Source: UBA1181 sp963654355 (lineage in GTDB: Bacteria; Bacteroidota; Bacteroidia; Bacteroidales; Paludibacteraceae). From it: DNA of 50,002 nucleotides. Both the position numbers and the translations under genes were made by a program. A model generated the notes under the pieces. It was not told the origin of the DNA. It saw only the letters and a list, made by a program, of their open reading frames with translations, and searched no databases. The stretch is from NCBI GenBank assembly GCA_963654355.1, contig CAVKBM010000009.1, positions 1 to 50,002 on the forward strand. The letters run 5' to 3'. Shown in pieces: positions 31,298 to 40,800 of the stretch; the stretch's first letter is position 1; each line of letters opens with the position of its first letter.

Positions 31298-31566
31298 TCC
31301 TCTTCCTCCCCCAAAATAAGTTTACGATATTCTTCGTTGGATATTACACCTCTTTCATGATCTACCCACGCAGATAAGCTTTCAACGGTCATTATATAAG
31401 GTATATGAAAAATATTCTTTCGAATCTGTCTAACCGCTTCATAAGAATCCAATTCGTCTTTGCTTGCGTCGACGCAAATTTCGCTGATTATAAATGAACT
31501 GTGTGTGAATTGCTCAATCAGATAAACTAATTGCTCTTTCGATAACTCTTTATAAATATCTTTCAT
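31294..31566 (-). CDS. Hypothetical protein, 90 aa
   Basis: Helical acidic protein, MKDIYKELSKEQLVYLIEQF to KLILGEEEE. The LSKEQLVYLIEQ opening is common in small phage proteins. Four-base overlaps on both sides show coupling. Confidence 0.65.
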   Translation of the reverse strand: MKDIYKELSKEQLVYLIEQFTHSSFIISEICVDASKDELDSYEAVRQIRKNIFHIPYIMTVESLSAWVDHERGVISNEEYRKLILGEEEE

Positions 31567-31817
31567 TCTTCATCCCCTCCATGAAACACTGCCAATGCTC
31601 TTTCTATATCCAACATTGCCTTCGCGTTCGCTTCCTGATATTGTTTGATTTCTTCTTCGGTACAAACTGTTTTTGTTAATTTCTCTTTTGCCGCCGTGTA
31701 ACAATCCTTGAATTGACACGGACTTTTGCATGCGCAAATGCCTTTATGCCAACGACTGTAATAACAACAATCCAAATATTCCATCACTTCTTTGTGAGTG
31801 GGTTCTATTCTTTCCAT
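31563..31817 (-). CDS. Cys-rich zinc protein, 84 aa
   Basis: Cysteines cluster in DCCYYSRWHKGICACKSPCQFKDC (split pattern CC...CxC...C...C), with a His, followed by a helix. Probable zinc binding. GGAGG precedes the ATG; first gene after promoter 31842. Confidence 0.65.
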   Translation of the reverse strand: MERIEPTHKEVMEYLDCCYYSRWHKGICACKSPCQFKDCYTAAKEKLTKTVCTEEEIKQYQEANAKAMLDIERALAVFHGGDEE

Positions 31818-31841
31818 AACAAAACCTCCGATTACACATTC

Positions 31842-31870
31842 ATTATAGCATAACCAGAGGAAATTGTCAA
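31842..31870 (-). promoter_or_regulatory. Sigma-A promoter
   Basis: TTGACA, 17 bp, TATAAT with TGC before the -10 box; reads into the operon with the RuvC-like resolvase. Confidence 0.9.
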
Positions 31871-31874
31871 GCGT

Positions 31875-32117
31875 TTAATCGTCTATTTTGAAAAGTTCTA
31901 TCATAATTTTTAACGTTTTGTTTTCTCTATTCGTTCTTTCAAAAAGTTCAGCAAGTTCTTTTGCTTTCGATTCTGTCAGTTTTAGGAAAATCTGCTCGGC
32001 GTTTATTACGTCTATTTCGCCATCTTCAACAGGGTAAAACGAAATGCAGTAATCTTTTCTCGGGAATTTCTTTTCGAGTTGCTCGCGGTTTAATTCAGGA
32101 ATCGTACTTAATCTCAT
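31875..32117 (-). CDS. Hypothetical protein, 80 aa
   Basis: Small alpha/beta protein: LNREQLEKKFPRKDYCIS, a strand pair and a C-terminal helix. GGAGG precedes the ATG and it overlaps the upstream stop by four bases. Confidence 0.6.
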   Translation of the reverse strand: MRLSTIPELNREQLEKKFPRKDYCISFYPVEDGEIDVINAEQIFLKLTESKAKELAELFERTNRENKTLKIMIELFKIDD

Positions 32118-32521
32118 TCCGAATCCTCCTCATTCGCGAAAATCTCGATTGTTCTCACTTCGCTTAACCTTACGAACTCGACCATTTCTTTCCCCTCTTC
32201 TTCGCCGTTCCAATCGACGAATTTCAACCCGAGCAGGAAGTCTCCGCCGATATCGATAACGCTCGAAATCTGGACGCAATCCGCACTCATATCTTCGGGG
32301 TCATCTTTGTACCAAAAACGGAAAACGTCATTTTCGTCAATCCACTTTTTCGTATCGGTAAAATGGTTATCTAAATGCTCCTCTAAAAATCTTTCGACTT
32401 TTTCGTTTTCTTCGAGCGATTTGCATCGAATTCTTATGCTGTAATTCCCGCGATTTTGCTTATACGGGTGTGTTGCGGTCAAATTCCAAATAATTTCCTG
32501 TCCTAGGTAGTCAATTATCAT
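32114..32521 (-). CDS. Hypothetical protein, 135 aa
   Basis: Acidic, beta-rich protein starting MIIDYLGQEIIWNLT; no family recognised. AAAGGAG lies before the ATG, within the last codons of the 107-aa gene. Confidence 0.6.
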   Translation of the reverse strand: MIIDYLGQEIIWNLTATHPYKQNRGNYSIRIRCKSLEENEKVERFLEEHLDNHFTDTKKWIDENDVFRFWYKDDPEDMSADCVQISSVIDIGGDFLLGLKFVDWNGEEEGKEMVEFVRLSEVRTIEIFANEEDSE

Positions 32522-32834
32522 TTTTGTACTCCTTTAACAATTCATTAATTTTTTCAAGCAATATGCTCACGTCAACCGTCCGACGAATTACACTCTTTTC
32601 GCCAGTATAATCTCTAACCACTGCCATTTCCATCGAAATAATGTTTTTCAATCTTCCTACAAACTCGTTAACTGCATTCCTCTTCTCAATTTCAAGAACG
32701 TTTTTCATATTGGTTTCATATAGCTTCGCAGCTTCAACTTCGTTTTGTTTGACACACTCTTTACAATAATTCCCTAAATCAGTAACGCTACCGTATGTTT
32801 TACTAATTTCTTTATGACACTTACAACAAATCAT
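32511..32834 (-). CDS. Zinc-finger helical protein, 107 aa
   Basis: MICCKCHKEIS and YCKECVKQ form a C-x2-C...C-x2-C zinc finger (residues about 3-32), followed by a helical rod with TNMKNVLEIEKRNAV. ATG 32834 chosen: AAGGAG is seven bases upstream. A fragment of a second copy remains at 33150-33346. Confidence 0.65.
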   Translation of the reverse strand: MICCKCHKEISKTYGSVTDLGNYCKECVKQNEVEAAKLYETNMKNVLEIEKRNAVNEFVGRLKNIISMEMAVVRDYTGEKSVIRRTVDVSILLEKINELLKEYKNDN

Positions 32835-33153
32835 CTTCACACTCCTTTACCGACTTGTCAATGATTTCACAAAGTTCACAAAAATCAATTACGTTGTATG
32901 TATGCCCGTCGAAATTTGTTTTATACAAATAATTCGCAACACCGTCTTTTATTCTTTGTGCAAACTTTTCAATCACCCTGCGTTCTATCGCCGCTTTCTC
33001 GTCCAAAATTAAGTTAAGTTCGTATGTCAGATTGTCTTTCCAAATCTTCGCCTCTCTTACGGGGTCGTCGCAAAGATTTGTCGGGCAGTAATCCATTTCG
33101 TCAAATTCGGTTAGTAAGTCGTCAAGCGCGACGGGGAATTTTCTATCTTTCAT
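32821..33153 (-). CDS. Hypothetical protein, 110 aa
   Basis: Acidic helical protein beginning MKDRKFPVALDDLLTEFD and ending CELCEIIDKSVKECEDDLL. Its ATG overlaps the stop of the damaged gene to the right. Confidence 0.6.
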   Translation of the reverse strand: MKDRKFPVALDDLLTEFDEMDYCPTNLCDDPVREAKIWKDNLTYELNLILDEKAAIERRVIEKFAQRIKDGVANYLYKTNFDGHTYNVIDFCELCEIIDKSVKECEDDLL

Positions 33154-33346
33154 TTTAAAAATTCCTCCAATAATTCGTCTATTTTATCGTTTAATTCATA
33201 GGTACCTTCTTTCATACTGTTATAAACGCTTACCTCAACACCGTCATAAAATTGCTTTAACTTTTCCGCAAATTTTATCGCCCCTTCTTTGATGGCATTT
33301 TTCTTTTCGATTTCAAGGACGTTTTTTATATTTTGCTCGAATTTTT
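33150..33346 (-). pseudogene. Remnant of a zinc-finger helical gene
   Basis: An open frame without any start codon near its head encodes AEKFEQNIKNVLEIEKKNAI and on to DELLEEFLK. It matches the second half of the 107-aa protein (NMKNVLEIEKRNAV ... LLEKINELLKEY). The zinc-finger half is gone and replaced by the 68-aa frame, in another reading frame. A deletion or frameshift fused the two. Confidence 0.6.
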
Positions 33347-33532
33347 CAGCATTTTACTATATGTCTTTTCCTTTTTAGTTATTTTAAATGCTAAATGTAT
33401 ATCACCATTTTGAAAGGCTTCCATTGCATTGCCGCCCATCACAACAACATCTCCTATCAAAATTTGTTTTTTGCGATATGAGCTTTTATCGTATAGATAT
33501 ACTTTTAAGGTTTTTATAGTTAAAACTTCCAT
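33326..33532 (-). CDS. Hypothetical protein, 68 aa
   Basis: Beta-rich start MEVLTIKTLKVYLYDKSSY, then GGNAMEAFQNGDIHLAFK. GGAGG precedes the ATG. The last dozen residues run out of frame into the damaged zinc-finger gene, so the natural C-terminus may be lost. A hairpin with AATAAAA/TTTTATT arms sits just before the ribosome site. Confidence 0.6.
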   Translation of the reverse strand: MEVLTIKTLKVYLYDKSSYRKKQILIGDVVVMGGNAMEAFQNGDIHLAFKITKKEKTYSKMLKNSSKI

Positions 33533-33541
33533 GATCCCTCC

Positions 33542-33561
33542 AATAAAAGATAAGTTTTATT
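33542..33561 (-). promoter_or_regulatory. SD-proximal hairpin, copy 1
   Basis: AATAAAA, six bases, TTTTATT: a perfect 7-bp inverted repeat whose end is directly before the GGAGG of the 68-aa gene. Same arms as at 34818-34837 and 35272-35291. Confidence 0.5.
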
Positions 33562-33787
33562 CATCAAATGCCGCCGACATCAATCTCAAAACCCAGTTGA
33601 GTTTATCAGACAACGCCAGTTTAGCTATTAACAAAATAGTTATCGGAAGGGCTATAATCTCTCCAAAAAAGAACCAAGGGCTTACGAATCCGCCCAGAAG
33701 AGTTACCCCGATTACGGGCGTTGCCATTAAAACAACAAGCAACAACAAAATCAATGTGCCCAAAAAAGATTTTATATATTTAAGCAT
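33557..33787 (-). CDS. Small membrane protein, 76 aa
   Basis: Two hydrophobic helices (about 8-30 and 36-56) joined by a Gly/Pro turn; polar tail NWVLRLMSAAFDE. GGGGAGG before the ATG. Unknown. Confidence 0.6.
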   Translation of the reverse strand: MLKYIKSFLGTLILLLLVVLMATPVIGVTLLGGFVSPWFFFGEIIALPITILLIAKLALSDKLNWVLRLMSAAFDE

Positions 33788-33799
33788 TTTGCCTCCCCT

Positions 33800-34300
33800 T
33801 TAATTTTTCTCCATAAATAAATAAGGTCTATATCCCGTTCTTTCTACACATACACACTTACTAGTTGGGGTGTCTGTGAATTTAGGGTCATTATGGACAT
33901 GACCGTAAAAATTATAATACGGAGTAGTTTCACTTAACATAAGTGGAGCGTGGGACATCATATAGAATCCATTATTATCAGGAGTTCCCCCATAAATAAT
34001 AGGGAATTTACTTACATAATTAAAACCAATATCTCTATAAAAATCATCGGCCCAACTATCATGATTGCCTCTTATTAAAATTTTCTTACCATTTAATTGT
34101 GAGCAAATCTCTTTCGCTCTTTCTCTTGTACAAAGAGCGAAATCACCAAGATGAATAACTGTATCATGATTAGACACGGTTTCATTCCAATTTTTGATTA
34201 AAACCCTATCCATTTCTTCTACATCTCTAAATGGACGATTACAATATTTAATGATATTGGAATGCCCAAAATGAGTATCCCCTATAACGAAATATCTCAT
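33800..34300 (-). CDS. Calcineurin-type metallophosphoesterase
   Basis: A 166-residue enzyme with all family motifs in order: GDTHFGH (7-13), VIHLGDFA, LIRGNHDS, MSHAPL and YGHVHND, which bind two metals. It is a compact YfcE-like phosphoesterase of the phage type ('FGHxNIIxYCxRPF'), likely acting on nucleotides or small phosphodiesters. Its Arg codons are mainly AGA, like the radical SAM module. Confidence 0.9.
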   Translation of the reverse strand: MRYFVIGDTHFGHSNIIKYCNRPFRDVEEMDRVLIKNWNETVSNHDTVIHLGDFALCTRERAKEICSQLNGKKILIRGNHDSWADDFYRDIGFNYVSKFPIIYGGTPDNNGFYMMSHAPLMLSETTPYYNFYGHVHNDPKFTDTPTSKCVCVERTGYRPYLFMEKN

Positions 34301-34806
34301 TAATTTTCTCCCAAAACTTTATTCTCTATTTTTACGAGTCTTTCTTTTATCTCGTCAAGCTCGTCTTTTAGTCCATCTTGCCACGTTTTCGGAAACTTAT
34401 CCCAAACAGGTTCAACATCGAGTTTTACGCTTTCTATTTCGCATGGCTTTTCGACAACGAGTTCGGATTTAGCTTTCTTGGTTTCCATTTTAAGCTTTTC
34501 AAAACTTTCCGCAAGCCTCTTTTTATTTTCTTCTAATTCCTCATCTTCGTCGATAAACCGATATTCTCCAAAAACATCGTGCGTTTCAACGCGGAAATTA
34601 CACCCGCATTCCAAACATTCGCAACGCTCTTTTATCGGTTCGGCTTTGGTCGGGTTTTGTAATTCGCCGTCTTTGTAAATTGGATCGAGTTTGGTCTTAA
34701 AAACGAGCGGGATTATATTAAAATCGTTGTTTTCTTTTACTTTGAAATACGACTTCCCGCATTTCGGACATTTTACTTTTTTATAATTGATTGTTGAAAT
34801 TTGCAT
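34300..34806 (-). CDS. Zinc-ribbon protein, 168 aa
   Basis: VKCPKCGKSYF (Cys pair) and CECLECGCNF (second Cys cluster) bracket about 50 residues, a zinc ribbon; a long Lys/Glu coiled coil follows (about 90-168). GGAA before the ATG is preceded by an AATAAAA/TTTTATT hairpin. Probably binds nucleic acid or protein. Confidence 0.65.
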   Translation of the reverse strand: MQISTINYKKVKCPKCGKSYFKVKENNDFNIIPLVFKTKLDPIYKDGELQNPTKAEPIKERCECLECGCNFRVETHDVFGEYRFIDEDEELEENKKRLAESFEKLKMETKKAKSELVVEKPCEIESVKLDVEPVWDKFPKTWQDGLKDELDEIKERLVKIENKVLGEN

Positions 34807-34817
34807 ATTAACTTCCT

Positions 34818-34837
34818 AATAAAAGACGTGTTTTATT
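34818..34837 (-). promoter_or_regulatory. SD-proximal hairpin, copy 2
   Basis: AATAAAA, six bases, TTTTATT, ending just before the ribosome site of the 168-aa gene. The spacer differs from the other copies, so the arms are conserved and the loop is not. Confidence 0.5.
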
Positions 34838-35258
34838 GCTTCAAATTGGAAGTACACGTAACTTTCCACGGGCTTTTCTGACACCACTGACACGGGCTAT
34901 CTCCGACGTAGGGTGTTTTGAGATTTTTCGGATTACTTGGGCAGCCTTCGCAGCCACTCCAATTATCAGATTTCGTCGCCCAGTCGGGTAATGGAAATGG
35001 GCGGTAAACCAAATCATTTACCTGATGCGGATTATAAGTTCCGTTCGGGTTAGTTATCGTGCCATATCCACCATTTGTCGGAAGTGGGCATTCGTCAACT
35101 TTGCCGATCACGCCTTTATGCGGCAGGTTTGTTAAACAACACGGGCAAATCACTTCGGAGTTGCACACGTCTTCGTTTTCGTAGGTAAACTCGCAACCGC
35201 AATACGGGCAGGTTATGTGAAATTCTTTTGTACCTTGTTTAATTACTTTGATTGCCAT
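34833..35258 (-). CDS. Multi-zinc protein, 141 aa
   Basis: CPYCGCEF and CPCC (first ribbon, residues about 17-41), then a Pro/Asn-rich linker and CEGC...CQWC (second cluster, about 105-128). AAAGGAG precedes the ATG. First gene after promoter 35319. Function unknown. Confidence 0.65.
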   Translation of the reverse strand: MAIKVIKQGTKEFHITCPYCGCEFTYENEDVCNSEVICPCCLTNLPHKGVIGKVDECPLPTNGGYGTITNPNGTYNPHQVNDLVYRPFPLPDWATKSDNWSGCEGCPSNPKNLKTPYVGDSPCQWCQKSPWKVTCTSNLKQ

Positions 35259-35271
35259 TTTCTCTCCTTTG

Positions 35272-35291
35272 AATAAAAGTCATCTTTTATT
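35272..35291 (-). promoter_or_regulatory. SD-proximal hairpin, copy 3
   Basis: AATAAAA, six bases, TTTTATT, in the short leader between promoter 35319 and the ribosome site of the 141-aa gene. Confidence 0.5.
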
Positions 35292-35318
35292 ACACGCTTT
35301 TTTAAATTTTGCGACTTC

Positions 35319-35347
35319 ATTATATCACGTTTAAAACCATTTGTCAA
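35319..35347 (-). promoter_or_regulatory. Sigma-A promoter
   Basis: TTGACA, 17 bp, TATAAT with TGA before the -10 box; reads into the zinc protein and metallophosphoesterase operon. Confidence 0.9.
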
Positions 35348-35352
35348 GCGAT

Positions 35353-35541
35353 TTAACGCCTTAAAAACGTAAAATTATATTTTTCTCTCGCGTCTTCTTC
35401 AGCTTCGTCGAAACCCGTGTCATAACCATCTCTCCAAGCCTCTTTAATAATATTCTCTAAATCCGCTTTCTCATAAAGTTCGAGCTTGCGGGTAATTTTG
35501 AGCGCTTCTTTTATTTTTTCTATAAGTTCTGAGTATTCCAT
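35353..35541 (-). CDS. Small helical protein, 62 aa
   Basis: MEYSELIEKIKEALKITRKL, then ENIIKEAWRDGYDTGFDEAE; acidic and helical. AAGGAG precedes the ATG. Last gene of the polymerase operon. Confidence 0.6.
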   Translation of the reverse strand: MEYSELIEKIKEALKITRKLELYEKADLENIIKEAWRDGYDTGFDEAEEDAREKYNFTFLRR

Positions 35542-35550
35542 TTTGTCTCC

Positions 35551-36546
35551 TTATATTTCGAAATCATCATCGTCAATTGCTTCATCGATGGCTTGTAACG
35601 CCGTGAATTTTTTCATTTGGACAAAATGTTTATCCATTCCTTTCCATTCCATTTTGGTTTTGAAGTTTTTATCATCTGGCGTCCACAAACTAAAATAGCA
35701 ACACAGGTTTTTACCTTCTTCTGTAAGATTGGGGTTGGTTTGACAAAATTCACACCAATGGCATAATGGGCTCGGTTTCGGTTTCCATTCTCTATCTTCA
35801 ATCGCCCCGAGCAATTTATGTATTTTTGTATCTCCCCTCGTCTCAAACCCAGAAGTCCCTGCGGGCTGCAATACATTTATAACAGGAAGTGAGTAGAAAC
35901 AATCAATTACAATATCTTCCCCATATTTCTGTCGTAATGCTTTGCAATAAAAAACAAATTGCAATGGCGTTGTCATCTCTTGTTTCGTAAATTCGTGGTC
36001 TTTAGTTTTTATATCCCAAATTACAAAGTGTTTCGGTTCATCTTTATACTTCATTACCAAATCTATAAAACCATTGAAAACATATTTATCTTCATAAACA
36101 AACTCAAATGGCACTTCCGCTCCGACGATTTCAAGTTCGGGATGTTCTTCCATATATTTTGGAAAACGATAAAATCCTTCAACTATAAAATCTTTCGCTT
36201 TTTCTGCATAGGACATTCCGCTTTTGGTATCGTGGTCGTTCCACTCTTCTGGAAAACGTTTAGCAATTTCATCAATTGCAATAATTTGTTCCTTATCTTT
36301 ACTTCCAACATTTGTTTTCTTTGTTTTAGTAAAGATTTCTTCGAGTTCGTCATAATCAATCGGTTCACCATTTTTTATACAATTCGCTTCTTTCTCTAAT
36401 ATGAAATGACATAACGAACCATACAAAATGGCTGGACTATCAGTCCATATATATTTACCGCACGAATATTTTAAGTAATAATGAAACGGGCAGCCATCAT
36501 ATGTTGAGAGTTTAGAAAAACTCATTTTTTCTTTCTTTTTATTCAT
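35551..36546 (-). CDS. RecB/Cas4-like PD-(D/E)XK exonuclease
   Basis: A 331-residue nuclease: FSKLSTYDGCPFHYYLKY at the start, core GFIDLVM (Asp 162) and VIWDIKTK (Asp 178, Lys 180), then LQFVFYCKALRQ. One Cys near residue 19 and CHWCEFC ... CC near the end are placed as in iron-sulfur exonucleases of the AddB/Cas4 type. It probably makes single strands for the ERF protein. It ends IDDDDFEI, like the 405-aa protein. The exact start (36546 or ATG seven codons later) is uncertain. Confidence 0.85.
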   Translation of the reverse strand: MNKKKEKMSFSKLSTYDGCPFHYYLKYSCGKYIWTDSPAILYGSLCHFILEKEANCIKNGEPIDYDELEEIFTKTKKTNVGSKDKEQIIAIDEIAKRFPEEWNDHDTKSGMSYAEKAKDFIVEGFYRFPKYMEEHPELEIVGAEVPFEFVYEDKYVFNGFIDLVMKYKDEPKHFVIWDIKTKDHEFTKQEMTTPLQFVFYCKALRQKYGEDIVIDCFYSLPVINVLQPAGTSGFETRGDTKIHKLLGAIEDREWKPKPSPLCHWCEFCQTNPNLTEEGKNLCCYFSLWTPDDKNFKTKMEWKGMDKHFVQMKKFTALQAIDEAIDDDDFEI

Positions 36547-37885
36547 CGTCGTCGAACCACTCCTTCATTTCCATATAACGCATATCATTTACGATATCTT
36601 CAACGTATCCGTCATTAAAGTATATATTTAAAAGTTTTTGAAGATCATCATCGTATCTAATGCGTAATAATTTAATATTGTTTTGTTTACAAAACGTTTC
36701 TTTAATTTTATCTCTTTTTTGAGAAACTCGAAGAGCCTCATCCCCACCAAAATATTTAATCGATTTATAATGCTGCCTGCCGTCAAATTCAATACACATA
36801 TTTTTACGAGGTAAATAAAAATCAAATTTTAGTGCTTTTTTATGTTTACATTCTGGGAAAGAAAATTGAGGGATATACTCGATATTATATTTATCTAAAA
36901 AATCTTTTATTGCATTTTCACCCTTTGAGCGATTGCACCAAGGACATCCCTCGCCATCCAAAACGGCACGAGGCTGCATAATAAATGTCTTTCCACATAA
37001 TTTACATTGAAATTTAATCTTTTTTCTTGAACCTTTATACTCCTCTATCGCAATCATATTTTTATTGACGATAGATAATTTTCTAACAAATTCATCGTTT
37101 GTTAGAATTTTTCGGTTCCACGAACACCTTTGACATCCATGACCTCTCAATATGCTTCTTGCCTCTTTTTTATAAATGGTGCTACCACAATCCAAGCACT
37201 TAACAGTAATGGGAGAATATATATCAATAAACTCTCCATATGCCTCTAGTCTTGGAAAAATTTTATGAATAGCCTCATTGTATTGCTCTAGTGTATTTAT
37301 CTTATTTGCCGCCTTACATTTTTTACAAACATCACCCTTTGCGTTCCGAACATGGTCTGGTCGAACATAAAATTCATCTCCGCATTTTAAGCACCTATGC
37401 AGAACTCTGATTTTTTCTCCCTTATAATCTTCTATTAATTGTAGATTATATTTCTTGATTTTGTTTAAGTAATTTATTTTAAAAAAATCTGGACCTTCTT
37501 TTTTATAACAATTTGGGCATTTATCTGTCAGACGCTTCATCACGTCGTTAAATGTGCTTTCCCATACATACCCGCATACATTGCACTTAAACATAGATCT
37601 ATCGCTTGTAGTTTTAATATCAGACAAAACCGAAATCTTTCCTTTTGTTTTCGATTCTATTTCTTCTTTAAACTCTTTAGGTGTTCTTCTGGCAGCATTT
37701 GAACATCTGGGGCACCTTCGTCTTTGAAAAATATTGCCTGGTTTTATATACCATTCGTATCCGCACACTTTACATTTGTGTAGTGTTTTTATAAGGCTTC
37801 CTTTATATTCTCCGACCAATTCAAACATTGGCCTTTCTTTAGCGAGTTTTTCTACATATCTATTTTTCCATTCTTCTAAAGTCAT
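36539..37885 (-). CDS. Zinc-ribbon repeat endonuclease, VSR-like C-terminus
   Basis: A 448-residue probable homing endonuclease. Five repeated treble-clef zinc units (CKVCGYEW...CPRC; CNVCGYVW...CPNC; CLKCGDEF...CKKC; CLDCGSTI...CQRC; CKLCGKTF...CPWC) span about 30-330 and would recognise DNA. The C-terminal 110 residues form a VSR/PD-(D/E)XK nuclease (FDFYLP, IEFDGRQHY, QKRDKIKETFC). It overlaps the genes on both sides by four and eight bases, fitting a selfish insertion between polymerase and exonuclease. Confidence 0.85.
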   Translation of the reverse strand: MTLEEWKNRYVEKLAKERPMFELVGEYKGSLIKTLHKCKVCGYEWYIKPGNIFQRRRCPRCSNAARRTPKEFKEEIESKTKGKISVLSDIKTTSDRSMFKCNVCGYVWESTFNDVMKRLTDKCPNCYKKEGPDFFKINYLNKIKKYNLQLIEDYKGEKIRVLHRCLKCGDEFYVRPDHVRNAKGDVCKKCKAANKINTLEQYNEAIHKIFPRLEAYGEFIDIYSPITVKCLDCGSTIYKKEARSILRGHGCQRCSWNRKILTNDEFVRKLSIVNKNMIAIEEYKGSRKKIKFQCKLCGKTFIMQPRAVLDGEGCPWCNRSKGENAIKDFLDKYNIEYIPQFSFPECKHKKALKFDFYLPRKNMCIEFDGRQHYKSIKYFGGDEALRVSQKRDKIKETFCKQNNIKLLRIRYDDDLQKLLNIYFNDGYVEDIVNDMRYMEMKEWFDDDE

Positions 37886-40800
37886 TTATCCTCCTTTGGC
37901 GGATATTCTTTTATCTGATACCATTTGAACCACTGTTCGAATTCGTTAGGAATTTTTTCGAATTGTTTTGTTTCGGGGTTCATTCGGCTTTTCTGTTTGC
38001 TCTCGGTGTAATAAGTGATTATCATACCTTTTACAAGAGGTTGTTCTGCAAAAGTTTTTTTGTAGCATTTAATTACCTCGGTTTTGCCTGTGTAAAGGTT
38101 ATAAACCGTGATTTTGGGAGAAAACTTCTGAGCGTCCGTGAGACAAACATAGCCATTGTATTTATCTCTCGCATCCGTGCTTTTATAGCTCAAATATCCG
38201 AGATATTCCAACTCGCAAGCTAAGCGTTCGGAAAGAGTGAATTCTTTCGGTTGAGCGTGTTCGCAGAGATAGGAAACAAGTCCTTCGGAATCGGTGAACT
38301 TGTATTGCTTTTCGGTCTCGGTCGCGAATCGAAGAATCGTTTCACGAGGGAGAGAGCAAGTTTCTTTTTTGAGAAGTTTTTTGCCTGAATAGGTGTTGTA
38401 AATATCGGTAATCGTAAGAAGTTTACCAACATCGCCAAACTCCGAAAAGAAATCTAAAACTGTAAGAATATACAACTGTTTAGAATTCAACGGACTAACT
38501 TTAAGGAAATTAACAAATGAATCAAATTTCATATCTCTCATTTCGTAAAGCTGAGAGGCAATATCCGACGATAAAAACTTAATTGAGCTCAAACCTTTAT
38601 ATATCTTTTTCTCTTTTGCATCAGGTACATAAACATCTTTTGAGTGTCTAAATTTAGGTGGCAAAATCGGAATGTGCTTGAATTCTGCCAACTGCGTCCC
38701 CATCTGAATATCATCATCGTTATTTGCATTATTTAAGTACGCCGCAATAAATTCAGTGGGGTAATAATAACGCAAAAACGCACAAGTATAACCAATCATA
38801 CTGTAACCCGTGGAATGGTTAAATCCAAATTGGTAATTCGCGGAATCCTCAATAATCTGCAGGAACGCCCTCGCCTCTTTTTCGGCTTCTGCGCGAGGCT
38901 TATCAGACTTCGAGCAATACCCTTCGAGTATTTGCGGAAGAGCTGCGTCAAGTCTATCTTTTTGTTTACGTCCAATTGCTCTACGAACGTTGTCTGCATC
39001 GCCACCACTTAATCCACAAATCTTTTGAAGAAAAGCAATCGTGTCTTCTTGAAAAACAAGGAACCCGTTATTATCTTTAAGCAGGTCGTCAATAATCGGC
39101 GATGGGTTTTTGTTAATTTCGTGCGCCATAAGACGATCTCGATATGAAGCACCCGACGGGCGAAGAGCTGCGTTTACCAAGCTTAAGTGGTTTATCTTAG
39201 ACGGGACAAATTGTTTAAGCATATCGAACGCGTACTTTCCTTCGAATTGGAATATTCCCGCAGGCGAAGTCAACATATCTTTCCATACCGCTTGATCTTC
39301 CCAATTGATTTGATGAGACTTCGGATATGGTATACCAGCAAAAGCACAGGTGTCTTTTATAATCTCAACGTTCTTTAAACCCAATAAATCGTATTTATTA
39401 AGTGATACTTCGTGACATTCTTCCATATTAATTTGAAGAATTCGTTTGCCATCTGCCCAAAACATTCCGTAATTATCTTGCAGGGTTATAGGACTTACAA
39501 TAATTCCAGCGGGGTGCATTGATTGCGATATCGCCGTATTTAATAAACCGTCAAAATAATAAAATAAATCGGGGTATTTTTTCTTTGTATTCTCGGGATT
39601 TTGGTCATATTCGTCTTTAATTTGAGCGATACGATTTAAGCAGAACGGCGACTTATCATCGATATATTTACGCAACAACTCAGCCTTTCTTTTTTCGTCG
39701 TAATAAGAAATAAATTCACTCTCAATTACGGGTTTTTGCCCCTTATTTTCGTAATAAGATACAAGTTTCAAATACCCTTTATCAGAACGCTCCCAACGAG
39801 TTTGCAACGCCCTTCCGATTTCATCGATAGTCCCTTTATCAGAGATCGTACCGATAGCAAGTATATAACCAGTATAATCAACGCCATAGGTGTCAATTAT
39901 GTGCTTATAAACGAGTTCTCGCTGCGTGGGGCTTATATCGACATCGATGTCACCGAGTTCTTGGCGGTTTTCATTGGCAAAGCGTGAAAATACCGTATGC
40001 CAGACTACGGGGTCTACATCAATAATATCTATAAGATATGCAATCGTGGATCCTCCGCAGCTGCCGCGGCAAAAGCCAATGGGAATTCCGTTTTGCCAAC
40101 ACCAACTTACAAGGTCAGACATAAACAACATAAATCCGAGCATACCGATTTTCTTGAAAACACGAAACTCTTCTCTTACATTTTCGATATATTGTTTATT
40201 AGGCTTAATAACTCCGCGGGCAATTTTGTCTTTATATCTTTCGTTGCATCTGCGTTTAAGTTCGAGTTCGTCATCTTCATAACATTTTGCGTATTTGAAT
40301 GTTTTATCGAGCTTGAATTCCCCTATGGATGCCGCCATTACATTGGTGTTTTCAATTGCTTCAAGATATGTTTGCTCGGATAATACACCCTGTGCTTTAA
40401 ACATATCGCAAAGCTCTTCGTAACTTTTATATGTTAAGTCGAATTCGTCTTCGTTTGTGAACTCGATTTTTTTAGCAGTTTGCAAAATCGAACGACACTC
40501 AGCTTTGTATTGATTTATACTATGTGTATCCGTTCCAGCAATCAGCGGTTTATGATATTTCTGCGCCATATTATACAACCACAAATTATATTCTTTTTGC
40601 GCTTCGCTGTTTATGTGGGGTTGCACTTCTAAATAATCATAATATTTAATAAAACTTTCATCGCGTAGTTTATTAAGCGGCGACGCAAGGCACGCACTTA
40701 TTCTAATTACGTGTTCTGATGATATGTTTTTAAACTCATCAAACGACAAACGAGGTTTATAATAAAAATGCGCCTCATCGGTTGATAAGCTAAAGAGAGA

